Assembly (NCBI GenBank): GCA_937901285.1
Contig: CALCHI010000367.1
Span: 1 to 6,342, forward strand
Direction of reading: 5' to 3'
Source: UBA8437 sp003445035
Lineage (GTDB): Bacteria > Planctomycetota > Planctomycetia > Planctomycetales > Planctomycetaceae
DNA: 6,342 nucleotides
A program made the position numbers and the translations under genes. The notes under the pieces are model-generated. The model was not told where the DNA came from and ran no database searches. It saw only the letters and a program-made list of their open reading frames with translations. Positions 1-5,480 of this stretch are shown piece after piece (within the stretch, counting starts at the first letter, position 1; every line of letters begins with the position of its first letter).

Positions 1-552
1 GCCGAGTTGCTCCGGCAGCGGGCATTCGAAACGGCTCGACAGGATGGTCGGGAACGGGCTGCCGGAGACCTCGAGTCCGAGATCGAGCAACGAGCGACCC
101 AACTGGTCGAGGAACGGTTAGGTGACCAGTTGAGCCTGTTCACTGATGTCACCAGGCAGTTACAGGAACTCGACGAGACACAGCTCGGACTGTGGCAGAA
201 CACGACGACCGAACTGGCGATCGCAATCGCGGCCAAGCTGCTGAGGCGACAACTGGATGTGCGGCCCGAGAATGCCGTGGAAATGGTTGCCACCGCGCTG
301 CAACTCTCGGCCAGCAGCCGTCGCGTGGAAGTCAGGCTGCATCCCGAAGATCTGGAGCTGCTCTGTGGAGACCAGGCCCTGGCCGTGTCTTCGGGCCTCT
401 CGGCACTCCCGGAGGGTTTGCTCGTGGCCGACGGGACGTTGGAACGCGGTGACTGCCTGGTTCAGACAGTCGATGGTCGTGTCGACGCGCGTCTGGAAAC
501 ACTGCTGGAACGGATCACCACCGAACTGCTTGATGTGGATGACGCGTCATGA
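1..552 (+). CDS. fliH: Flagellar assembly protein FliH, 5' end cut off by the window
   Basis: FliH is the soluble regulator of the export ATPase FliI; as a dimer it links FliI to the C-ring and the export gate. The frame is open from base 1, so the true start lies upstream; a TTG at 7 is only an internal Leu codon. The visible 183 residues show a charged, Glu/Arg/Gln-rich helical N-terminal part (roughly nt 1-180, likely coiled coil). A FliH C-terminal domain follows, with a helix carrying AIAAKLLRRQL, then VEVRLHPEDLELL (nt about 328-366), and finally GDCLVQTVDGRVDARLE near the end. The pattern of VRLHPxDLE plus GxVDAxLE is typical of the FliH/V-ATPase E-subunit-like superfamily. The stop codon overlaps the start of fliI (ATGA), suggesting translational coupling. 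Injectisome SctL proteins share this fold, but the neighbours favour FliH. Confidence 0.9.
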   Translation, partial: AELLRQRAFETARQDGRERAAGDLESEIEQRATQLVEERLGDQLSLFTDVTRQLQELDETQLGLWQNTTTELAIAIAAKLLRRQLDVRPENAVEMVATALQLSASSRRVEVRLHPEDLELLCGDQALAVSSGLSALPEGLLVADGTLERGDCLVQTVDGRVDARLETLLERITTELLDVDDAS

Positions 553-1901
553 CCGGCCTTCAGGCCCTCACCGATCATCTCAAGCAGGTAATTCCCTTTG
601 GGATTTCCGGCCGGGTACGGCGAATCGCCGGCCTGGCCGCCGTGGTCGCTGATTTTCCCGCTCCGCTGGGAGCCGGCTGCCGGATTCGGTCCGGTGACGA
701 GGCGTTCGTTGACGCCGAGGTGATTGGTTTTGACGGCGACGAGACACTGGTCCTGCCGTATGTTGATCTGGCCGGTGTCTCACGGGGAGACGTTGTCGAA
801 TTGGTGAGAACGGCACCGGCGATCGGTGTCGGAGATGAGTTGCTCGGCCGGGTGATTGATGGGCGTGGACGGCCCATCGACGGTGGGCCGCCTCTGAATC
901 TCTCGCAACGCATGCCGTTGCACTCGATTCCGACTCCACCCCTGGAGCGTCCGCCGATCGAATCGACATTGGTGACCGGGGTGCGGGCGATCGACGGCCT
1001 GTTGACCTGTGGGCAAGGGCAGAGGTTGGGGATCCTGGCCGGCAGTGGACTGGGCAAGAGCACCTTGCTGGGGCAATTGGCCCGATCGAGCACGTCGGAC
1101 GTCAATGTGGTTGTGCTGGTCGGGGAACGAGGCCGAGAGGTACGTGAGTTCCTGGAACGTGACCTGGGACGCGAAGGCCTGGCCCGCAGCGTGGTGGTCG
1201 CAGCGACCAGTGACGAATCGGCTTTGCTGAGGCAGCGGGCCGCGTTTCTGGGAGCGGCGATGGCCGAGTTCTTCCGCAATCGCGGCCAGGACGTTTTGCT
1301 GTTGCTCGACAGCGTCTCTCGCGTTGCCTCGGCCGCTCGCGAAATTGGCTTGGCCGCCGGTGAGCAACCGGTCACACGGGGATTTCCGCCCAGCGTGTTT
1401 GCGATGTTGCCTCGGCTTCTGGAACGTAGTGGCCGAACCACCGCCGGCAGCATCACGGGGTTCTACACGGTGCTCGTCGAAAGGGATGACGAGAACGACC
1501 CGGTGGCCGAAAGTGTTCGAGCGATTCTTGACGGTCACCTGGTTCTCTCGCGTGAACTTGCCGAACGGGCGCACTGGCCGGCGATTGACGTGCTGGCCAG
1601 TATCAGCCGTTCGATGACCGACCTGGCCGACGACAATCAGCAGCGGGCCGCCGACGACTTCCGTGCAGTTCTTTCGGCTCGCCGTGACGCTGATGACCTG
1701 GTCAGCGTGGGGGCTTACCAGCACGGGGCCAATCGGCTGGTTGACGCGGCACTCGAACACGAATCGGCCATCAACGACTTCCTCAGGCAACACCCCACCG
1801 AGATGAATTCCCTGGATGCGACGCTCGAGACGATGACTCGGCTGGTCGCAGATCTGAGGCCGGCCGAGCCGGACGAGGGACAATTGCGGACGGCGGCCTG
1901 A
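549..1901 (+). CDS. fliI: Flagellum-specific export ATPase FliI
   Basis: FliI is the hexameric ATPase at the base of the flagellar export machine; ATP hydrolysis helps unfold and load substrates, with FliH and FliJ as partners. The 450-residue length is normal for the family. Seen in the protein: an N-terminal beta-barrel region (about 1-100), Walker A GSGLGKST at 165-172, the catalytic-glutamate loop GERGREVREF with Glu193, Walker B VLLLLDSVSR with Asp254, RGFPPSVF at 277-284, and the signature GSITGFYTVLVERDD at 300-314 leading into ILDGHLVLSR at 326-335. The C-terminal part has VSVGAYQHGAN and AINDFLRQ, as in other FliI proteins. The ATG overlaps the fliH stop by four bases, with a weak GGA about 8 bases upstream inside fliH. 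All nucleotide-binding residues I can check are present, so it should be active. The flagellar identity over an injectisome SctN rests on the FliJ and FliO neighbours. Confidence 0.97.
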   Translation: MTGLQALTDHLKQVIPFGISGRVRRIAGLAAVVADFPAPLGAGCRIRSGDEAFVDAEVIGFDGDETLVLPYVDLAGVSRGDVVELVRTAPAIGVGDELLGRVIDGRGRPIDGGPPLNLSQRMPLHSIPTPPLERPPIESTLVTGVRAIDGLLTCGQGQRLGILAGSGLGKSTLLGQLARSSTSDVNVVVLVGERGREVREFLERDLGREGLARSVVVAATSDESALLRQRAAFLGAAMAEFFRNRGQDVLLLLDSVSRVASAAREIGLAAGEQPVTRGFPPSVFAMLPRLLERSGRTTAGSITGFYTVLVERDDENDPVAESVRAILDGHLVLSRELAERAHWPAIDVLASISRSMTDLADDNQQRAADDFRAVLSARRDADDLVSVGAYQHGANRLVDAALEHESAINDFLRQHPTEMNSLDATLETMTRLVADLRPAEPDEGQLRTAA

Positions 1902-1941
1902 AGGGTGGAGTTGTCTTGGACGGCAGCCGGAAGGAACCACG

Positions 1942-2304
1942 GTGAGACAGTCTCGCTTCGATCTGCTGCACGGACTGAGACGCCGTCGGCTCGATGCGTG
2001 TCGAACGCAACTGGCCGCTGTCCGTCGATTCGGCGACGAACTGGAGAACCGGTTGTCCGAGACGGTGCGGGCGGCCGGATCGGTTGTTGCCGAACAACGG
2101 TCGGCGATCGGTCCGGGCGAACTGGTGATCGAACGGATGTCGGATTGCCGCCGACGGCGAGTCGAACTCCATCAGGTTGAACGGATGCTCTCTCGTCGCC
2201 GAGAGCTGGTTGACGAGGTGACCGACCTGGCCCGATCGAATCTCGCGGAGGCGGTTCGGCAGGTCGAGGTGATCGAGAGGCTCGTCGAGAAGGTCTCGGA
2301 GTGA
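1942..2304 (+). CDS. fliJ: Flagellar export protein FliJ, short form
   Basis: This is a 120-residue, highly charged, all-helical protein without membrane segments. It begins MRQSRFDLLHGLRRRRLD, which fits the FliJ pattern of an early Phe-x-Leu followed by a basic helix. It continues as two long heptad-like helices separated near residues 57-60 (GPGE), and ends RQVEVIERLVEK, matching the usual closing helix. FliJ is the coiled-coil stalk that sits in the FliI hexamer, like the gamma subunit of F1, and it links ATPase and gate. FliJ proteins are usually near 145 residues, so this one lacks some of the C-terminal tail. The GTG start is supported by AAGGA at 1931-1935, six bases upstream. Position directly after fliI is the strongest argument, because FliJ sequences are poorly conserved. 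Confidence 0.82.
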   Translation: MRQSRFDLLHGLRRRRLDACRTQLAAVRRFGDELENRLSETVRAAGSVVAEQRSAIGPGELVIERMSDCRRRRVELHQVERMLSRRRELVDEVTDLARSNLAEAVRQVEVIERLVEKVSE

Positions 2305-2312
2305 GCCCCGTC

Positions 2313-2341
2313 TTGACCCGTTTTCGGCAGCGTCCTATATA
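2313..2341 (+). promoter_or_regulatory. Likely sigma70-type promoter inside the operon
   Basis: In the gap after the fliJ stop, TTGACC (2313-2318) and TATATA (2336-2341) are separated by exactly 17 bases. They match the housekeeping consensus TTGACA/TATAAT at 5 of 6 and 4 of 6 positions. Transcription would start near 2348-2350 and give a short leader before the GTG at 2374. The AT-rich patch stands out in a GC-rich region. It would drive the FliN-type gene and the fliO-flhB genes independently of the fliH promoter. This is seen as sequence only; activity is inferred. Confidence 0.6.
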
Positions 2342-2361
2342 ACGGTCCCGCGTCGCCACCC

Positions 2362-2366
2362 GAGGG
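2362..2366 (+). promoter_or_regulatory. Ribosome binding site that fixes the FliN-type start
   Basis: GAGGG ends seven bases before the GTG at 2374. No other start codon in this frame lies close to a purine-rich site, so it decides the short N-terminus. Confidence 0.65.
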
Positions 2367-2373
2367 CCGCGTC

Positions 2374-2616
2374 GTGCATGAACAGACACTCTCCACTCAA
2401 GATCCCGCCCCGGTCGAGGCACCCGTCTCGATCGAACTGGGTTCTGCTCCTCTCGATGGCGATTCGATGAAGCAATTGGCCACCGGAAGCCTCGTGACAC
2501 TCGACAGGCAGGTCAACGATCCGGTTGACGTCCTGGTTGCGGGTCGCCTGATCGCCCGTGGCGAATTGATTGTCATCGAGGACGAACTCGCCGTTCGCAT
2601 CGTCGAACTGATCTGA
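2374..2616 (+). CDS. fliN: Minimal SpoA-domain protein, FliN-type switch/C-ring component
   Basis: This protein of 80 residues is almost entirely one SpoA (surface presentation of antigens) domain, the fold shared by FliN, the FliM C-terminus and SctQ. From residue 18 it reads VSIELGSAPL, then LATGSLVTLDRQVNDPVDVLVAG at about 35-57, followed by RLIARGELIVIEDELAVRIVELI up to the end. The pattern 'G-x-L-I-A-x-GE-hydrophobic-V...VRI' is the hallmark of FliN C-termini. FliN forms the lower C-ring and is the docking site for FliH, so a place beside the FliHIJ genes makes sense. Typical FliN proteins have about 110-150 residues, so the N-terminal extension is missing or reduced to about 17 Pro/Glu-rich residues. 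GTG is the best start because GAGGG at 2362-2366 lies seven bases before it; the ATG at 2378 is out of frame. The gene has its own likely promoter. It could be a second FliN paralogue, with a longer one elsewhere. Confidence 0.82.
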   Translation: MHEQTLSTQDPAPVEAPVSIELGSAPLDGDSMKQLATGSLVTLDRQVNDPVDVLVAGRLIARGELIVIEDELAVRIVELI

Positions 2617-2671
2617 CCGACTCACCTCCCGCTTTGATCATCTCTTTCTCTCCTCGCAATCTCCCAATCCC

Positions 2672-3391
2672 ATGATCCGAACCTCGTTTCGCCGGGGGGC
2701 GAAGCGGCTGGCTGCGTGCGCCGCCGCGCTATCGTGGTTGGCATGTGCCGTCACCACCGTGATGGCGGCCGACCGGGTGCTCGTGCCGCCTTCGTCTCGA
2801 GCCGATGCGGTCTCGTCGACCCAGTCGGCTCGCAAGCAAAAGGGCTCGGTCACGCGATCCCCCGTATCGAAAACTCAGCGGCCCGGTCCGGTCAGCGGCA
2901 GTCGGTCATCGCTTCCGGCCGCGAAGACAGCCGCGTCGTCCAATCCGCAGCGAATCCCTCTTCGTCGGCCGACCTCACCGGGTGTTCGGGAATCGTCGTC
3001 GGGTCGTTTTGGCGCAACGATCGGAAACGCCACGCTCGTGCTCGGCTCAATCTGTGCCGGGATCGTACTGCTGGCGGTTGTCCTGCGTCGCCGTCGCCAG
3101 TCCACCGGTGGTCGACTGCCGGTGGCGGCGGTCGAGGTGCTTGGTCGCACGCCACTGGATGGACGGCACACGATCAGCCTGGTGCGGTGCGGGGCCCGGG
3201 TCCTGGTGCTCTCGATGGATATGTCCGAGGGACTCTCGACGCTGGCCGAGATCACTGACTCGGACGAAGTGAACCTGCTGCTGGACCTGTGTCGCCGACC
3301 CGGTGGGGATATGGCCGGGGCCCTGGACGGGATTGGGCAGGCGGCCGAGGTGCCGACCGAATCGCCGTCGGCGGAGCCGGTGCATGCGTAG
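2672..3391 (+). CDS. fliO: Flagellar biosynthesis protein FliO with extended periplasmic segment
   Basis: FliO is a membrane protein that helps FliP assemble into the export channel. The 239 residues start with a signal-peptide-like segment: basic MIRTSFRRGAKR, a hydrophobic stretch to about residue 31, and a possible cleavage after VMA near residues 30-32. Next comes a long low-complexity stretch (about 34-112) rich in Ser, Arg, Pro and Lys. A transmembrane helix follows at about 116-138 (TLVLGSICAGIVLLAVVL) and then RRRR, giving a cytoplasmic C-terminus. The FliO domain at about 147-207 contains VEVLGRTPLDGRHTISLVR and VLVLSMDMSEGLSTLAEI, the usual 'L-x-x-x-x-x-h-x-L-V-R-h-G-x-x-h-h-h-L' pattern. 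The tail is acidic. The start at 2672 gives a sensible signal peptide, but there is no Shine-Dalgarno before it; the leader is pyrimidine-rich. The 3' end overlaps fliP. Position just before fliPQR supports the call strongly. Confidence 0.85.
   Translation: MIRTSFRRGAKRLAACAAALSWLACAVTTVMAADRVLVPPSSRADAVSSTQSARKQKGSVTRSPVSKTQRPGPVSGSRSSLPAAKTAASSNPQRIPLRRPTSPGVRESSSGRFGATIGNATLVLGSICAGIVLLAVVLRRRRQSTGGRLPVAAVEVLGRTPLDGRHTISLVRCGARVLVLSMDMSEGLSTLAEITDSDEVNLLLDLCRRPGGDMAGALDGIGQAAEVPTESPSAEPVHA
3373..3376 (+). promoter_or_regulatory. Ribosome binding site for fliP, inside fliO
   Basis: GGAG lies seven bases before the ATG at 3384. It supports this ATG over a longer in-frame opening from 3303, whose extra 27 residues are Arg/Pro-rich and unlike any FliP. 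Confidence 0.65.
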
Positions 3392-4265
3392 GTCGGTGAT
3401 CCGATTCGTTCCGACCGTCGTTGCCGGCCTGGTGTGCCTGGTCGCCATCGGCGAGCCACTGGTGGCGGACGACTTTCCGGTGGTCTCCGGGACCGAGGCG
3501 GATGGGTCGGCCAGTCCGTTCGACCTGGTGCCCGGGAGCCTGGACTCGGCGACCGATCCGGAAAACGTGACGACCACCGTGCGGATGGCGTTGCTGCTGA
3601 CGGTGGTCAGTCTGGTGCCGAGCGTGTTGGCGATGACGACATGTTACGTCCGTTTCCTGGTCGTGCTGGGCCTGCTGCGGCAGGCACTGGGTGCCGGGCA
3701 GTTGCTCTCCAACCAGGTCCTGGCGGCCCTGTGCCTGTTTTTGACGGTGTCGGTGATGGCGCCGGTCTGGCAGCAGGCGTGGCGCGAGGGGGTGGTGCCC
3801 TACACCGAGGCGACCAGCGAATCGAATCGGCCGGCACTCGAGGAGGCGGTCGTCGCGACGGTGCGTCCGATCCGCGAGTTCATGAGCCGGCAGATTCTCG
3901 CGGCGGGCAATACCGACGGGGTGTTTCTGCTGCTGGATCACCAGAGACCGGTGGCAGACAGTCCACGGGCGGCCGAATGGGTCGAGCCGACGTCGTTCGA
4001 CGAGGTGCCCTTGAGCGTGCTGTTGCCGTCGTACCTGTTGAGCGAACTCAAGACGGCGTTCACGATCGGGTTCCTGGTGTTTTTGCCCTTCGTGGTGATC
4101 GACCTGGTCGTCTCCTCGCTGTTGGTCTCGACCGGGGTGATGATGCTGCCCCCGGTGATGGTCTCGCTGCCGCTGAAACTGTTGTTGTTCGTGATGATCG
4201 ACGGCTGGTTCCTGACGGTGGGGATGCTGCTGCAGAGTGTCCGTTTGGCCGGAGTGACCGGCTAG
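3384..4265 (+). CDS. fliP: Flagellar export gate protein FliP
   Basis: FliP forms the pentameric core of the export channel with FliQ and FliR. The chosen start gives 293 residues and a clear signal peptide (MRRSVIRF, hydrophobic core to about 27, possible cleavage after LVA at about residue 28), as FliP commonly has. The first conserved block at about 68-130 contains LLTVVSLVPSVLAMTTCYVR, then FLVVLGLLRQALG and NQVLAALCLFLTVSVMAPVW. The middle region has RPIREFMSRQIL at 161-172. The final block, from VPLSVLLPSYLLSELKTAF (208-226) through IGFLVFLPFVVIDLVVSSLL to SLPLKLLLFVMIDGW at 261-275, is close to family consensus. A short extra stretch at about 186-205 (HQRPVADSPRAAEWVEP) sits in the periplasmic loop. 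The gene overlaps fliO by eight bases, suggesting coupled translation, and is followed after 18 bases by fliQ. Confidence 0.97.
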   Translation: MRRSVIRFVPTVVAGLVCLVAIGEPLVADDFPVVSGTEADGSASPFDLVPGSLDSATDPENVTTTVRMALLLTVVSLVPSVLAMTTCYVRFLVVLGLLRQALGAGQLLSNQVLAALCLFLTVSVMAPVWQQAWREGVVPYTEATSESNRPALEEAVVATVRPIREFMSRQILAAGNTDGVFLLLDHQRPVADSPRAAEWVEPTSFDEVPLSVLLPSYLLSELKTAFTIGFLVFLPFVVIDLVVSSLLVSTGVMMLPPVMVSLPLKLLLFVMIDGWFLTVGMLLQSVRLAGVTG

Positions 4266-4283
4266 GGGCCCGGGAGTCGAACC

Positions 4284-4550
4284 ATGACAAGTGACGTGCT
4301 GACCGATGCCGCCCGACAGGCGGTGATGATCGGTCTCGAGATTGTCGGGCCGTTGTTGCTGGTGATCCTGGGCGTGGGCCTGGTCGTGGGAACCCTGCAG
4401 GCGGCCACGCAGGTCCAGGACCAGTCGGTGGGGTTTGTCGTGCGGTTGCTGGCCGTCGTCGTTTCGCTGGTCGTGTTGCTGCCGTGGATGCTCGATCGGC
4501 TGGTCGTCTATTCGGCCGACCTGTTCGAGCGGATTCCGTCGATGATGTGA
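4284..4550 (+). CDS. fliQ: Flagellar export gate protein FliQ
   Basis: FliQ is the small two-helix subunit; several copies wrap around the FliP/FliR core. The 88-residue length is standard. Two hydrophobic hairpin segments are visible at about 18-38 and 51-69, joined by the highly conserved loop QAATQVQDQS (39-48). The N-terminal TDAARQAV and the closing DLFERIPSMM (79-88) also fit the family closely. The ATG has GGGAG at 4272-4276, seven bases upstream, a strong ribosome site. It lies 18 bases after fliP and 27 bases before fliR, in the order found in most flagellar and injectisome clusters. Confidence 0.97.
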   Translation: MTSDVLTDAARQAVMIGLEIVGPLLLVILGVGLVVGTLQAATQVQDQSVGFVVRLLAVVVSLVVLLPWMLDRLVVYSADLFERIPSMM

Positions 4551-4577
4551 ACGGGCCGTTGAACCGGTGACCGAACA

Positions 4578-5447
4578 ATGAACCAAGCGATCGACGCGCC
4601 GCTGAAAGCGGTCGGCCAGTTGCTCGAGGCTCGTTCGGATTCGCTGCTGGGCCTGGGGACGGTCGGCGTGCTGGCGGCGGCCCGGATCGCCGGGTTGCTG
4701 TTCACCCTGCCGGGCTGGCAGAGTGGCGTCTTTCCGGTTCGGCTGCGCTTGGCCGGAGTGCTGGTCGTGACCTGGCTTGTCGTCCCGGTGCTCTCCGTCC
4801 CGGAAGCGATCGGGCCGGAGCTCTCGATTCTGGACGGCCCGACGGTGGCCGGGCGGGCGTTGGTCGAGGTGATCATCGGTGCGGTGCTGGGGCTGGGCGT
4901 GGTGGCGGTGCTGGCGGGGTTGCGAGGAGCCGGCGAGATCATCGATCGACAGACGGGATGGGGATTGGCCGGCGTGCTGGATCCTTCGGGAGCCGGAGGC
5001 GGTCCGGGGACGACGTTGGTGACCTGGTCGGCTGTTGCGGCGTTGTTCGTGATGGCTCCGATCAACGGGCACCTGTTGCTGGTCGACAGCCTGCTGGGGA
5101 CGTTCTCGGCGATCCCACCGGGCGCGATCGATGCCGCCGGCGGCGTGTCACTGGCACCGGGAGCCGGTGACCTGGTGGTGCGACTGGTGCACCAGTCGCT
5201 GGTGTTGGCGGTTCAGGTGGCGGCCCCGGTTCTGGCGGTGATGCTGTTGGTGTCGGTGATGATCGGGATGGTCGGCCGCGCGTTGCCGGCGACGAACGTG
5301 CTGGTGACGGCGATGCCGGCGCGGGTCCTGGTTGGCGTGTTGCTGTTGTCGATGGTGGTGACCGGCACCGGCCGGGTGATGGCCGATGCGGTGCCGGGGA
5401 TGTTGGACGAGGTGACATCGACTCTGGTCGATGTGACGGCCAGGTAA
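4578..5447 (+). CDS. fliR: Flagellar export gate protein FliR
   Basis: FliR is the single-copy subunit that closes the FliP ring and lies next to FlhB. The 289-residue protein has about six hydrophobic segments (about 29-47, 57-74, 94-115, 146-170, 206-232 and 248-266). Conserved features are RIAGLLFTLPGW (36-47), the loop GEIIDRQTGWGLAGVLDP (119-136) with its GExIDxQxG and DP signature, and IGMVGRALPATNVLV (229-243). It is slightly longer than the usual 255-265 residues because of about 20 extra residues at the N-terminus. The start is supported by GGTGA at 4566-4570, seven bases upstream. A loop at 138-144 is Gly-rich. flhB follows after 33 bases, and the two proteins act as neighbours (they are fused in some clostridia). 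Confidence 0.95.
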   Translation: MNQAIDAPLKAVGQLLEARSDSLLGLGTVGVLAAARIAGLLFTLPGWQSGVFPVRLRLAGVLVVTWLVVPVLSVPEAIGPELSILDGPTVAGRALVEVIIGAVLGLGVVAVLAGLRGAGEIIDRQTGWGLAGVLDPSGAGGGPGTTLVTWSAVAALFVMAPINGHLLLVDSLLGTFSAIPPGAIDAAGGVSLAPGAGDLVVRLVHQSLVLAVQVAAPVLAVMLLVSVMIGMVGRALPATNVLVTAMPARVLVGVLLLSMVVTGTGRVMADAVPGMLDEVTSTLVDVTAR

Positions 5448-5480
5448 CGACGACAGGCAGGCGAAGACGGGACAACAACG

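Noticed and set aside
7..552. TTG at 7 as the start of fliH
   Set aside because: The frame is open to base 1, there is no room to see a ribosome site, and FliH proteins are normally longer.
858..878. Hairpin GATGGGC/GCCCATC in fliI as a terminator or regulatory element
   Set aside because: It encodes the conserved DGRGRPIDG segment, has no following T run and sits deep inside the gene, so codon choice explains it.
549..1901. Injectisome (virulence type III secretion) origin of the cluster
   Set aside because: FliJ, FliO and the FliH-FliI-FliJ order are flagellar; no needle, secretin or inner-ring genes are visible. The window is too short to exclude it completely.
780..1940. A 386-codon minus-strand open frame across fliI
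   Set aside because: It is the antisense shadow of a strongly conserved ATPase; composition is rich in Arg, Gln and Pro with no recognisable motif.
3303..4265. A longer FliP beginning at 3303
   Set aside because: The extra 27 residues are Trp/Arg/Pro-rich and lie inside fliO. The ATG at 3384 has a good ribosome site and opens a signal peptide.
3252..5072. A 606-codon open frame on the minus strand across fliP, fliQ and fliR
   Set aside because: Its product is dominated by His, Gln, Arg and Asp, as expected from the reverse reading of GTG/CTG/GGC-rich membrane-protein codons. It has no domain pattern and lies against three clear genes.
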